DNA of 64,000 bases. Origin: Thermoanaerobaculia bacterium. Lineage in GTDB: Bacteria > Acidobacteriota > Thermoanaerobaculia > Multivoradales > Multivoraceae. Every line of letters starts with the position of its first letter. Position 1 is the stretch's first letter. Position numbers and translations under genes: made by a program. The stretch covers positions 19,915 through 83,914 of the forward strand of contig JAJEHN010000028.1 in NCBI GenBank assembly GCA_022823665.1. Direction: 5' to 3'. Shown piece after piece: positions 8,627 to 18,054 of this stretch. Below the pieces are notes generated by a model. It had not been told where the DNA came from, made no database searches, and saw only the letters and a program-made list of their open reading frames with translations.

Positions 8627-9342
8627 CCGCCGGCGGCCTCTGGGCGGTCCTGCCGGTCAAGGCCTGGTCCGAGGCCAAACGGAGGCTGTCGCCCGTCCTG
8701 AGCGCCGGGGAGCGGGAGGAACTGGCCCGCTCGATGCTCGACGACGTGCTCAGCGCGGTCGCGGGCGTCCCCTGCGTTGCGGGCACCCTCGCCGTGACCG
8801 CGGACCGTGTTGCGGCGACGTACCTCGAGGATGCCGGATGCGAGGTTCTGTCCGAGTCCAGGCGAGGCCTGAATCGGGCGCTCGGCACGGCCGCCGAAGA
8901 GCTCGGCCGCAGAGGCGAGGCGACGATGCTGGTGCTGCCGATCGACCTGCCCCTGGTGACGGCGGCGGACCTGGAGGAACTCCGCGCCCGACACCTTGAG
9001 GACCGGAGCAGCCAGAAGGGCGGGGAGGCGCCGGGAACGGCGGTGACCGTCGCCCCCGACCGCTTCCGATCGGGGACGAACGCTCTCGTCTGTTCGCCGC
9101 CGGGCTGCATCCCGTTCCGCTTCGGCGACGGCAGCTTCCATGCCCATCTGCGCGAAGCCGAACGGGCGGGAGCGGCTCACTCCAGCATCGCGCTGACGAA
9201 CCTCGGACTCGACGTGGACCATCCGGACGACCTGGCCGAGCTCCTGCGGCTCGAGCGGGCCGGCCGGGAGGGCCGGACCGGCCGTCTCCTGCGGGGACTC
9301 GGCGTGCCTGACCGGCTCCAGAGCCGGCGGAAGCGGGACTGA
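8623..9342 (+). CDS. cofC: 2-phospho-L-lactate guanylyltransferase (CofC/FbiD)
   Basis: 239 residues, GTG start inside the cofD stop. It is a nucleotidyltransferase with a compact Rossmann-like fold: WAVLPVKAWSEAKRRLSPVL (nucleotide-binding N-terminus), LVLPIDLPLVTAADL, SGTNALVC and the GLDVDHPDDL ending. It uses GTP to activate a three-carbon phospho-acid for CofD. Characterised homologues use 2-phospholactate, phosphoenolpyruvate or 3-phosphoglycerate, and I cannot tell from sequence alone which applies here. An extra ~20-residue Arg-rich C-terminal tail follows the domain. Confidence 0.9.
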   Translation: MTAGGLWAVLPVKAWSEAKRRLSPVLSAGEREELARSMLDDVLSAVAGVPCVAGTLAVTADRVAATYLEDAGCEVLSESRRGLNRALGTAAEELGRRGEATMLVLPIDLPLVTAADLEELRARHLEDRSSQKGGEAPGTAVTVAPDRFRSGTNALVCSPPGCIPFRFGDGSFHAHLREAERAGAAHSSIALTNLGLDVDHPDDLAELLRLERAGREGRTGRLLRGLGVPDRLQSRRKRD

Positions 9343-9360
9343 TACCGTTCTCTATCCCCA

Positions 9361-11913
9361 ATGGCGGCGGGTTCAGCGCCTGCCGCCGTCATCCCCATGT
9401 CCCCACCACTCAGCGCCTTTCTGGACCGTCGTCCGACCCCTGACGAGGCCCGTGCGCTTGCCCGCATCGAGCCGGGGCCCGGCCTCGAACGGCTCGTCGA
9501 GACAGCCGGCGAGTTGCGGGACCGCGGACACGGCGACCTCGTTTCCTACTCCCGCAAGGTCTTCCTGCCGCTGACGCACCTGTGCCGGGACATCTGCCAC
9601 TACTGCGTCTTCGCCCAACCGCCGAAGAAGGGCGAGGCGGCCTATATGCCGCTCGACGCCGTGCTGAGCCAGGCCCGCCTTGCCGCCCAAGCCGGTTGCA
9701 AGGAAGCGCTGTTCACCCTCGGCGACAAGCCGGAACTGCGGTACAAGGCGGCCCGCGACGGCCTGGCCGAACTCGGCCACGAGTCGACGCTTTCCTACCT
9801 GCGCGAGGCGGCGGAGCGGGTCCTGCTCGAGACGGGCCTCCTGCCCCACCTCAACCCGGGGTTGATGACCGCTGAAGACATCGAGCGTTTGCGCCCCGTG
9901 GGACCGTCCATGGGCATCATGCTGGAGAGCGTCTCCACGCGCCTGCACGAGAAGGGCCAGGCCCACTACGGCTGCCCGGACAAGGTGCCCGAACGCCGGC
10001 TCGAGACGCTGCGGCTCGCCGGCGAAGCGCGCGTGCCCTTCACTTCGGGCATTCTGATCGGGATCGGCGAGACCCGCGAAGAACGGATCGACGCCCTGCT
10101 CGCCATGCGTGCCCTGCACGACGAATACGGCCACATCCAGGAAGTCATCGTCCAGAACTTCCGCGCCAAGCCGGAGACCCGGATGGCCGATGCGCCCGAG
10201 CCGACCCTGGAGGACCTGCTCTGGACGATCGCCGCGGCGAGGCTGGTGTTGGGCCCGGAGATGCACATCCAGGCGCCCCCCAACCTGAGCCCCGGCGTGC
10301 TGCCGCGGCTCGTCGATGCCGGAATCGACGACTGGGGCGGGGTATCGCCGGTGACTCCCGACTTCGTCAACCCGGAGGCGCCCTGGCCGCACCTGGAACG
10401 CCTCGCGGAAGAGACGGCCGCCGCCGGCAAGACGCTGGTCGAGCGGCTGACGGTGTACCCCGAGTGGGCGCTCGACCGGGAGCGCTGGCTCGATGACGGC
10501 CGCGGCCAGAGCCGGGAGATTCGCCGGCTGGGCGGCGTCCGCACGGCGGTGCTGCAGCGGGTCGACGCCACCGGCCTCGCCCGCACCGACGACTGGTCCC
10601 CGGGCGAGGAGACACCGCCGCCGGCCGAGGTTCTCGCCGCGGTGGCGAGTTCCGCCGCCCGGAACGGCAACGGCACGAGAGTGCCGGGCACCGCCGGAAT
10701 CGGCCCGATTCTCGAGCGCGCTCAGGCCGGCGAAGACCTCTCCGAGGGCGAGATCGCGCGCCTGTTCGCCGCTCGCGGCCCGGACTTCTCCGCCGTCTGC
10801 GCCGCCGCCGACGCGATCCGCCGCGAAGTGAACGGCGACACGGTGACCTACGTCGTCAACCGGAACATCAACTACACGAACGTCTGCTACTTCAAGTGCC
10901 AGTTCTGCGCCTTCTCCAAGGGCAAGCTGAGCGAGAACCTGCGCGGCAAGCCCTACGACCTGGAACTCGAAGAGGTCATGCGGCGCACCGTCGAGGCCTG
11001 GCAGCGGGGCGCGACGGAAGTCTGCATGCAGGGCGGCATCCACCCCGACTACACCGGCGAGACCTACCTGGGTATCTGCCGCGCGGTGAAGGAAGCCGTG
11101 CCCGAGATCCACGTCCACGCCTTCTCGCCGCTGGAGGTCTGGCAGGGCGCGGCGACGCTCGACATGCCGCTCCGCGACTACCTGCTCCGCCTCCGGGACG
11201 CCGGGCTCGGCACCCTGCCGGGGACCGCCGCCGAGATCCTGGACGACGAGATCCGCGCCGTCATCTGTCCCGACAAGCTGAACACGGACCAGTGGCTCGA
11301 GGTCATGGAGACCGCCCACGGGGTCGGCTACCGGACGACGGCGACGATCATGTACGGCCATGTCGAAGGTCCCGGGAACTGGGCCCGCCACCTGCTCCGG
11401 CTGCGCGACCTGCAGAAACGGACCGGCGGCTTCACCGAGTTCGTGCCGCTTCCCTTCGTCCACATGGAGGCGCCTCTCTATCTCAAGGGCCGCGCCCGCA
11501 AGGGACCGACCTTCCGCGAGGCGGTTCTCATGCACGCGGTCGCCCGGCTGGCGCTCCATCCGTGGTTCAGGAACGTCCAGGCCTCCTGGGTCAAGATGGG
11601 ACCGCAGGGCGTTCAGGCCTGCCTCGATGCGGGGGTGAACGACCTGGGCGGCACCCTGATGAACGAGAGCATCACCCGGGCCGCCGGCGCCGCTCACGGC
11701 CAGGAACTGTCTCCCGCGGAGATGGAGCAACTCATCCGCGACGCCGGCCGCGTCCCCAGGCAGCGGACGACCCCTTACGGCACGCCGCCGCCCGAGCGCG
11801 TCGAGGCATCTTTCCAGGCCGCGGAGCTGGCCGCGGTGCTGAACAACCCGGCCCACCGCTATGAGCGCGACGGACCGTTGCGCCTCGTCCGCCCGGGCCT
11901 GGACGGTTCCTGA
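9361..11913 (+). CDS. fbiC: FO synthase, fused CofG-CofH (FbiC)
   Basis: 850 residues comprising two radical SAM enzymes in one chain. The CofG-like half has a CX3CX2C cluster (Cys75, Cys79, Cys82). The CofH-like half has a second one (Cys509, Cys513, Cys516). Together they build the deazaflavin chromophore FO from tyrosine and a flavin precursor (5-amino-6-ribitylamino-uracil). A fused form is typical of actinobacteria and some eukaryotes, whereas archaea and many other bacteria have two genes. The start at 9361 is taken as the first ATG after cofC; ATG 9397 is an in-frame alternative, and neither has a clear ribosome binding site. It follows cofC by 18 bases. Confidence 0.95.
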   Translation: MAAGSAPAAVIPMSPPLSAFLDRRPTPDEARALARIEPGPGLERLVETAGELRDRGHGDLVSYSRKVFLPLTHLCRDICHYCVFAQPPKKGEAAYMPLDAVLSQARLAAQAGCKEALFTLGDKPELRYKAARDGLAELGHESTLSYLREAAERVLLETGLLPHLNPGLMTAEDIERLRPVGPSMGIMLESVSTRLHEKGQAHYGCPDKVPERRLETLRLAGEARVPFTSGILIGIGETREERIDALLAMRALHDEYGHIQEVIVQNFRAKPETRMADAPEPTLEDLLWTIAAARLVLGPEMHIQAPPNLSPGVLPRLVDAGIDDWGGVSPVTPDFVNPEAPWPHLERLAEETAAAGKTLVERLTVYPEWALDRERWLDDGRGQSREIRRLGGVRTAVLQRVDATGLARTDDWSPGEETPPPAEVLAAVASSAARNGNGTRVPGTAGIGPILERAQAGEDLSEGEIARLFAARGPDFSAVCAAADAIRREVNGDTVTYVVNRNINYTNVCYFKCQFCAFSKGKLSENLRGKPYDLELEEVMRRTVEAWQRGATEVCMQGGIHPDYTGETYLGICRAVKEAVPEIHVHAFSPLEVWQGAATLDMPLRDYLLRLRDAGLGTLPGTAAEILDDEIRAVICPDKLNTDQWLEVMETAHGVGYRTTATIMYGHVEGPGNWARHLLRLRDLQKRTGGFTEFVPLPFVHMEAPLYLKGRARKGPTFREAVLMHAVARLALHPWFRNVQASWVKMGPQGVQACLDAGVNDLGGTLMNESITRAAGAAHGQELSPAEMEQLIRDAGRVPRQRTTPYGTPPPERVEASFQAAELAAVLNNPAHRYERDGPLRLVRPGLDGS

Positions 11914-11950
11914 CCCGGCCGGCGGACGCCAGCCCCGGCCTCAGCGGCGC

Positions 11951-12637
11951 ATGAACGACGGGTCGCACTCCGTTCGCCGCCACCTGCGCATCGCCGTCGA
12001 CGAGTACGACGCGGCGATTCGCCGGTTCATCCCCGGTTACGAGGAGATGCTTGCCGTTGCCGCCCGTGCGCTGGCGCCATCGGCGCCCGGCCTGATCATC
12101 GACCTGGGGGCGGGCACCGGCGCTCTTTCGGAGGCGATCCTCGAATCGTCCGCGGCGGCCGTCGTCGAGCTCATCGACGTCGACGGTGAGATGCTCGACC
12201 AGGCACGAACGCGCCTCACCCGGTTCGGCGACCGGGCCCACTTCACCAGGGCCTCCTTCCTGGACCCCCTGCCCCGCTGCCGCGGCGCCGCCGCCTCACT
12301 CGCCCTGCATCACATCCCGACGATGGACGACAAGAGAGCGCTCTACCGCCGCGTGTTCGGTGCCCTCGAACCCGGCGGCCTCTTCGTCAACGCGGACGCC
12401 ACCATGCCCGGGGAGCCCGCCGCCCGGGAAGCGACCTGGCGCGGCTGGGCCGACCACCTCGTAGCCCACGGCATCGAAGAACGGCGCGCCTTCGAGCACT
12501 TCGAGGAGTGGTCGGAGGAGGACACCTACTTCCCGCTGGAGGAGGAGCTGGCAGCCGTCGCGTCGGCCGGCTTCGCGGCAGAGTGCGTCTGGCACGAAGT
12601 CGGGATCACGGTCATCGTGGGCCGCAAGCCCGGCTGA
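11951..12637 (+). CDS. Class I SAM-dependent methyltransferase
   Basis: 228 residues from the ATG at 11951. SAM-binding motif I is IIDLGAGTGALSE (49-61). It is followed by an acidic residue in LIDVDGEM (motif II) and by SLALHHIPTMDDK (motif IV/post-I region). The substrate is unknown. It sits 37 bases downstream of fbiC at the end of the F420 run, so a link to F420 or another small molecule is possible but not shown. It converges on the second LLM oxidoreductase with 15 bases between stops. Confidence 0.82.
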   Translation: MNDGSHSVRRHLRIAVDEYDAAIRRFIPGYEEMLAVAARALAPSAPGLIIDLGAGTGALSEAILESSAAAVVELIDVDGEMLDQARTRLTRFGDRAHFTRASFLDPLPRCRGAAASLALHHIPTMDDKRALYRRVFGALEPGGLFVNADATMPGEPAAREATWRGWADHLVAHGIEERRAFEHFEEWSEEDTYFPLEEELAAVASAGFAAECVWHEVGITVIVGRKPG

Positions 12638-12652
12638 GAACGGACGCCGCGC

Positions 12653-13693
12653 CTACAGCACCGCCTCCGCGATCGCCTCCAGCGCCTCCGGCTGCCGGCA
12701 GCCGAGCACCATCGATGCGACCTGGCCGTTGCCGGCGGCTTCCTTCCAGGCCGCGAGCCGGTCGACGATCCGTTCCTTCGGACCGACCAGGGCCACATCG
12801 TCGACCAGGGCGTCGGGGACGGCGCCGACGGCCTCGCTCTTCTTGCCGCCGAGGAAGTTGTCCTGGATCCGCCTCGCGTCGTCCGGGTAGCCCAGGCGCT
12901 TGGCGTAGTCGTTGTAGAAGTTCTTGTCCCGGGCGCCCATGCCGCCGATGTACAGGGCCATGCTCTGCTTGACGGGCGTGCGGCACTGCTCCACGTCGTT
13001 GCCCATGACGACGGTGACGAAGGGCATGACCTTGAAGTCGTCCAGACTCTTGCCGTTGCCGGCGGCCGCGAAGCCGCGTTCGAGGGCGTCCTCGATCAGG
13101 TCGTATCGTTCGGGGTTCATCCAGATCGGGAAGACGCCGTCCGCGACCTCGGCGCTGCAGGCGAGCCCGTTCGGGCTGATCGAGGCCGTGTAGATCGGGA
13201 TCGAGGTGTCGGCCGCCAGAATGCTCCTGAGCGGCTTGCCGAGACCCGCTCCGTCCTCGCCGCGGTAGGGCAACTGGTAATGGTAGCCCTCGTGGGTCAC
13301 CGGCTCCTCGCGGGCGAAGACCTTGCGCATGATCTCTATGTACTCCTTCGTCCGCGTCAACGGCCGGCCGTAGGCGACGCCGTGCCAGCCTTCGATGACC
13401 TGCGGGCCGGACGGACCGAGGCCGACCAGGAAGCGGCCGCCCGAGAGCTGGTTCAGCGTCATGGCGGTCATCGCCGTCATCGCCGGACTGCGCGCCGGCA
13501 TCTGCATGATCGCCGTGCCGACCTTGATCTTCTCCGTCTGGGCCAGGATCCAGGACGCCGTGCTCACGGCATCGGAGCCGTAGGCCTCCGCGGTCCAGAC
13601 CGAGGTGAAGCCGGCGCTTTCCGCCTGCCGGATGCGATCGATGTCGATGGTGATCTGGCTGCCGAAGGCGCCGGCGAGCAGTCCTAGTTCCAT
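12653..13693 (-). CDS. LLM-class F420-dependent oxidoreductase
   Basis: 346 residues from the ATG at 13693, chosen because family similarity starts at MELGLLAGAFG and a GGAGA lies seven bases upstream. The open frame extends 38 residues further without family resemblance. Key barrel segments are AGFTSVWTAEAYGSDA, KVGTAIMQMPARSPAM, LSGGRFLVGLGPSGPQVIEG and IPIYTASISPNGL. These resemble the F420-dependent group (F420-glucose-6-phosphate dehydrogenase/methylene-H4MPT reductase-like) better than FMN luciferases. It lies head-on to the F420 biosynthesis run. Substrate unknown. Confidence 0.9.
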   Translation of the reverse strand: MELGLLAGAFGSQITIDIDRIRQAESAGFTSVWTAEAYGSDAVSTASWILAQTEKIKVGTAIMQMPARSPAMTAMTAMTLNQLSGGRFLVGLGPSGPQVIEGWHGVAYGRPLTRTKEYIEIMRKVFAREEPVTHEGYHYQLPYRGEDGAGLGKPLRSILAADTSIPIYTASISPNGLACSAEVADGVFPIWMNPERYDLIEDALERGFAAAGNGKSLDDFKVMPFVTVVMGNDVEQCRTPVKQSMALYIGGMGARDKNFYNDYAKRLGYPDDARRIQDNFLGGKKSEAVGAVPDALVDDVALVGPKERIVDRLAAWKEAAGNGQVASMVLGCRQPEALEAIAEAVL

Positions 13694-13794
13694 GGTCCGG
13701 TCTCCAGGGTCTTGAGGTTCCGTCGGGGTTCGAGGGAGCGAAACGCGCGCGAGGCTAGCAGGTCGCCGGCAGGTCGGACATAGACTGCGCTCCG

Positions 13795-14610
13795 ATGGTC
13801 GAGACACCCCGAGAGCAGGGCGGTCCTCCTGGCCGAGGCCCTCGCAATCCGCGCAGCCAGATGCTGTGGCGGCTCGGCTTCATCACGCTGATCCTGGGCA
13901 TGGTCGTGGTCATCGTCGTCGGCTACGTGATCATCCGGCTGACCCAGGTGCCCGGCGACATGGTCGAGAGCGGCCGGGAGATCGGCCGCGCCGCGGTGGA
14001 GAGCGTCGAGCGCATCGCACGGGCATTCCGGACCGGCAGCGTCCAGACGTCCTTCGTGAGCTACGCCACCGAGGTTTCGGGCAGCGCATTCCTCCAGTTC
14101 GCCTCCCTCGACCAGACCGAAGTGCTGGAGCGCACGGACTCGGCCAGCCTGCTCTGGGGCCGCCTCAGGCTGCCCGATGTGGTCGTCGAGGCGCGGGTCC
14201 CGGTCCGCTACACCTACTACCTCGACCTGGAGGACGAGTGGTCGCTGACGCTCGAGGGAACGACGGTCCACGTCCTGGCGCCCGGCGTACGGGCCAACCG
14301 GCCGGCCGTGGACGCCTCGGCGATCGAGTACCGCGTTCAGGGAGATTCGATCCTGCGCGACGAGGAAGCGGTCCTGGAGCAGCTCCGACTCCGCATCACG
14401 GACCAGTTGGCCGCCCGCGCGGGCGAGAACATTGCCCTCGTGCGCGAGCTCGGCCGGCGTCGGACGGCGGACTTCGTGCGCACCTTCCTGCTCTCCCAAT
14501 TCGGCGAGGACGTGGAGGCCTACCGGATCGAGGTGCGTTTCCGCGATGAGGTCGACCTGGAAGCCGCGGTCGAAGCCGGGCCGCCGGTCACCGAAGGCGC
14601 ACGGGATTGA
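13795..14610 (+). CDS. Membrane-anchored protein of unknown function (possibly DUF4230-like)
   Basis: 271 residues. A short Arg/Pro-rich cytoplasmic N-terminus (1-25) precedes one strong membrane segment (about 28-48, ITLILGMVVVIVVGYVII). The remaining ~220 residues would lie outside the membrane. They contain a beta-rich part (LRLPDVVVEARVPVRYTYYL, LEGTTVHVLAPGV) followed by charged helices. This resembles DUF4230-type proteins by eye, but I am not certain. Its TGA overlaps a TTG start of the following ligase gene (TTGA). A TAGACT eight bases before the ATG could be a -10 giving an almost leaderless message. Confidence 0.6.
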   Translation: MVETPREQGGPPGRGPRNPRSQMLWRLGFITLILGMVVVIVVGYVIIRLTQVPGDMVESGREIGRAAVESVERIARAFRTGSVQTSFVSYATEVSGSAFLQFASLDQTEVLERTDSASLLWGRLRLPDVVVEARVPVRYTYYLDLEDEWSLTLEGTTVHVLAPGVRANRPAVDASAIEYRVQGDSILRDEEAVLEQLRLRITDQLAARAGENIALVRELGRRRTADFVRTFLLSQFGEDVEAYRIEVRFRDEVDLEAAVEAGPPVTEGARD

Positions 14611-15911
14611 GCGATCGTCTGGCGCGCAAGCGCCACCGACTCAGGGCACGGCAGGCGGACCGCTTCGGCCGCATGGCCGAGCAGGTCCATCACCACAACC
14701 CGTTCTACGGGGCGAAGTGGCGGGCCGCCGGCTTCGAGTCGCCGCCCACGCTGGACGACCTGGCTGACCTGCCCTTCACGACCAAGGAGGAACTCGCCCG
14801 CGACCAGGAGGAGAACGCGCCCTGGGGCACGAACCTCACTTTCCCCCTCGACCGCTATGTCCGGGTTCACCGCACCTCCGGGACCACCGGCAGGCCGCTC
14901 CGCTGGCTCGACACGCCGGCGAGCTGGCAGTGGTTCCTGGACTGCTGGCTGGAGACCTACCGGGGCGCCGGCGTCGAAGCGTCCGACCGGGTCTTCGTCG
15001 CGTTCGGCTTCGGCCCCTTCGTCGGATTCTGGACCGCGTTCGAGGCGGCGCAGCAGCTCGGCTGCCTGGTCATGCCGGCCGGGCATCTGAGCACCGAGCA
15101 ACGTCTGCGCGTGATGCTCGACGACGGCGCGACGGCGCTCGTGGCGACGCCGACCTACGGCCTCAGACTGCTGGAAGTGGCGGACCGGCTCGGCGTCGAC
15201 CTCGCCGGCAGCGGTATCGAACGCACGATTCACGGCGGCGAACCGGGCGCCGGCGTGCCGGCGGTCAAGCGCCAGCTCTCCGCAGGCTACGGCGCCCGGG
15301 TCTTCGACCACGCAGGCGCCACCGAGGTCGGCGCCTGGGGCTATCCGTGCGGTGTCGGCGAGCACCTGCACATCTTCGAGGAGGAGTTCGTCGTCGAGTG
15401 GTTCGACCGGGCGACGGGCGAGCCGCTCGACCCGGTCGATCCCGCGGCGAGCGAGGCCGCCGAGCCGGTCCTCGGCGAGCTCGTGCTGACCAACCTGGGG
15501 CGGATCGGCAGTCCGGTCGTTCGTTACCGTACCGGCGACGTCGGACGCCTTTGCGCCGTCGGCTGTCCCTGCGGCCGGCCGACGATGTACCTGGACGGGG
15601 GCGTGCTGGCCCGCGCCGACGACATGTTCATCGTCCGCGGCATCAACGTCTATCCGAGCGCCGTCGATGCGCTGATACGGGAGACCGGCGGTGTCGTCGA
15701 GTACCGAGCCACCGTGCGGCAGCGCCGCCGGATGGCGGAAGTCGAACTGGAGGTCGAGCCCGATCAGGGCACCGACGCCGGAAACCTCAGGTCACGGCTA
15801 CAGGAGCTGTTCGAGCGGCGGCTCAGCCTGCGCGTCCCGGTGCGGATCGTGGACGCCGGCTCCCTGCCCCGCTACGAGCTCAAGGCGAACCGCTTCACCT
15901 TCCTGGACTGA
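14607..15911 (+). CDS. PaaK-like acyl/aryl-CoA ligase (adenylate-forming)
   Basis: 434 residues, TTG start overlapping the previous stop. It belongs to the phenylacetate-CoA ligase branch of adenylate-forming enzymes. It shows the ATP-binding loop RTSGTTGRP (89-97), IHGGEPGAGVPAVK, the A5-type motif FDHAGATEVGAWGYPC, the YRTGDVG motif, and the C-terminal subdomain beginning GINVYPSAVDALI with the Lys-containing RYELKANRF near the end. It likely activates a carboxylic acid to its CoA thioester via an acyl-adenylate; the substrate is not predictable. Its last 17 bases overlap the end of the convergent TRAP permease gene. Confidence 0.85.
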   Translation: MSDRLARKRHRLRARQADRFGRMAEQVHHHNPFYGAKWRAAGFESPPTLDDLADLPFTTKEELARDQEENAPWGTNLTFPLDRYVRVHRTSGTTGRPLRWLDTPASWQWFLDCWLETYRGAGVEASDRVFVAFGFGPFVGFWTAFEAAQQLGCLVMPAGHLSTEQRLRVMLDDGATALVATPTYGLRLLEVADRLGVDLAGSGIERTIHGGEPGAGVPAVKRQLSAGYGARVFDHAGATEVGAWGYPCGVGEHLHIFEEEFVVEWFDRATGEPLDPVDPAASEAAEPVLGELVLTNLGRIGSPVVRYRTGDVGRLCAVGCPCGRPTMYLDGGVLARADDMFIVRGINVYPSAVDALIRETGGVVEYRATVRQRRRMAEVELEVEPDQGTDAGNLRSRLQELFERRLSLRVPVRIVDAGSLPRYELKANRFTFLD

Positions 15912-18054
15912 CGGCGGCGGCCGCCGGCCGGTTCGCTATCAGGAGCGCCGCGAACAGCAGGGCGCCAACGCCGTTGACGACGAGCCCGAGGGTCGGACCG
16001 CCGAGATCGGGAACCAGGAGCAGGGCGGCCGCCACCAGCATGAGGACCCGCAGCGGCAGGGTGAGCTCGGATCGCAGGTAGCCGCCGATCCCGGACGCCA
16101 GGGCCACGATGCCGACGACGGCGGCGCCGAGCGCCAGCACCAGAGGCGGCAGGCCCGCTGCTCCGGACGCGAAGAGACTCGCCCCGCCCTCGTCCATCAG
16201 CAGCAGCGCGGGCCGGTAGACGAACATGAAGGGCAGGGTGAAGCCGACCAGGGCGAAGCGGAACGCCGCCAGCGCGGTCGGCATGACCGGCGCCTGGGCG
16301 AGGCTCGAAGCCGCGTAGGCCGCGAGCGCGACCGGCGGCGTCACCATGGACATCATCCCGAAGTAGAAGATGAACAGGTGCGCAGCCAGGGGAATGACCC
16401 CGAGTTGCGAGAGGAGCGAGCCCATCAGGGTCGCCATCAGCAGGTAGCAGACGACGGAAGGCACCCCCATGCCCAGCACGAGCGACGTGACCATGATGCC
16501 GAGCAGGGCCAGGAACAGGTTCGTCGCCACGACGCCCTTGATCGCGGCCGAGAAGTCCGCCGCGATGCCCGTCTGCTGGACGATGCCGATGACCACGCCG
16601 ACGCAGGCGCTGGCGGCGACCAGCGGAATCCCGTTGCGCGCCGCCTGGGTCAGGGCGCCGAGGATGCGGGGCCGGAAAACCCGGTGTACCAGGCCGAACG
16701 CCATCAGCCCGAACATCGCCACGATGCCGGACGAGAGCCAGGACTCGAAGACCTGCCGGAACGACGGGTCCGCCGGTAGTTCGCCCCAGATCACCTGGTG
16801 CAGAAGAGCCACGCCGGCGAAACAGCCGAGGGCCAGGTGGCGCAGCCGGCGCGGCAGGTCGATCTCCGGTCGCAGCACCGCCAGCACAAGAATCACGATC
16901 AGCGCCCCGGTCACCGCGCGGAACGGCGAGAACCTCAGCAACAGGAGCAGGATCAGGGTGGCCAGGCCGGCGATGAAGACGAGCGCGTCGAAGCGCCTCA
17001 CCGGAGGCGGCTCGCCTTCGCGCTCCGGCGTACCGACGCGCCGCGAGTAGAAGTGGACGATCAGGAAGAGCGAGAGGTAGAAGAGGATGGCCGGCAGCAG
17101 CGCCGCCTGCACGATCTGCAGGAAGGTGACCTGGGGCTCGACGATCTCGAGCATCATGTAGGCGCCGGCGCCCATGACCGGCGGCACCAGAGCGCCTCCG
17201 GACGCGGCCGCCGCTTCGACCGCCGCCGCCACGTGCCGCCGGAAGCCGTTGCTCCTCATCATGGGAATGGTGAAGGCGCCGGTCGTCACGGCGTTCGCCA
17301 CCGCGCTGCCGGAAAGGGAGCCCAGCAGTCCGCTGCTCAGCACCGCCACCTTCGCGGGTCCGCCCGGCCTGGTACCGAACACCCGCTCCGCGAAGCGCAT
17401 GATGAACTGGGTCGCGCCGGACATCTCGAGGAAGGCGCCGAACACGACGAACAGGAAGACGTAGCGGAACATGACCGACGCCGCCGGTCCGAACACGCCC
17501 AGGCTCTGCAGGAACGTCGTGCCGACCACGTCGCGGGGGCTCTGGCCGGCGTGGGGAAACAGCCAGTCCGGCAGGAGCGCCCAGCCGTTCTGCAGGCTGA
17601 AGTAGCAGTAGAGAGTGTGGGCGACGAAGGCCAGGCCGAGGGCGGGAACGATCCAGCCGATGCTCCGGCGGGCCGCCTCGAGCACGAGCAGGAGGCCGAT
17701 CAGGCCGAGGCCGATGTCCGCCGTGGTCTCGATGCCGGCCCGGTTGCCGAGGGATCTGCCGCCCGACCAGACGTGCTCGAACGCCGGCTCCGTCTGGACG
17801 ACGACGTAGGCGCAGACCGCCAGCGCCATCAGACCGCACAGCAGATCCAGGCCCCGCAGCCAGGGGTTCGATCCGAGCTTCGGATGAACCGGAAAGGCGA
17901 GAAAGCAGAGCAGCAGTCCGAGGCCGACGAACACGGCCAGGGAGGACTGCGGCAGCAGCAGCCCGAAGTTCACCTCGAGCAGAACGAAGAAGCACAGGGC
18001 GACGCCGAGTGCCCCGATCAGCCCCCGGCGCGTGCGCTCGGCCGCTTCGCTCAA
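15895..18054 (-). CDS. TRAP transporter fused permease subunit (4TM-12TM type)
   Basis: 719 residues if started at the TTG at 18054, which overlaps the binding-protein stop as TTGA; upstream in-frame codons would run into that gene. The chain is almost entirely membrane helices. The first ~200 residues form the small DctQ-like unit. The rest is the large DctM-like unit with SLSGSAVANAVTTGAF, VEAAAASGGALVPPVMGAGAYMM and related conserved loops. It would import a carboxylate-type solute driven by a sodium or proton gradient, using the TAXI lipoprotein encoded immediately upstream. Sodium coupling would fit the nearby Na+-NQR, but that is inference. Confidence 0.92.
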   Translation of the reverse strand: MSEAAERTRRGLIGALGVALCFFVLLEVNFGLLLPQSSLAVFVGLGLLLCFLAFPVHPKLGSNPWLRGLDLLCGLMALAVCAYVVVQTEPAFEHVWSGGRSLGNRAGIETTADIGLGLIGLLLVLEAARRSIGWIVPALGLAFVAHTLYCYFSLQNGWALLPDWLFPHAGQSPRDVVGTTFLQSLGVFGPAASVMFRYVFLFVVFGAFLEMSGATQFIMRFAERVFGTRPGGPAKVAVLSSGLLGSLSGSAVANAVTTGAFTIPMMRSNGFRRHVAAAVEAAAASGGALVPPVMGAGAYMMLEIVEPQVTFLQIVQAALLPAILFYLSLFLIVHFYSRRVGTPEREGEPPPVRRFDALVFIAGLATLILLLLLRFSPFRAVTGALIVILVLAVLRPEIDLPRRLRHLALGCFAGVALLHQVIWGELPADPSFRQVFESWLSSGIVAMFGLMAFGLVHRVFRPRILGALTQAARNGIPLVAASACVGVVIGIVQQTGIAADFSAAIKGVVATNLFLALLGIMVTSLVLGMGVPSVVCYLLMATLMGSLLSQLGVIPLAAHLFIFYFGMMSMVTPPVALAAYAASSLAQAPVMPTALAAFRFALVGFTLPFMFVYRPALLLMDEGGASLFASGAAGLPPLVLALGAAVVGIVALASGIGGYLRSELTLPLRVLMLVAAALLLVPDLGGPTLGLVVNGVGALLFAALLIANRPAAAAVSPGR

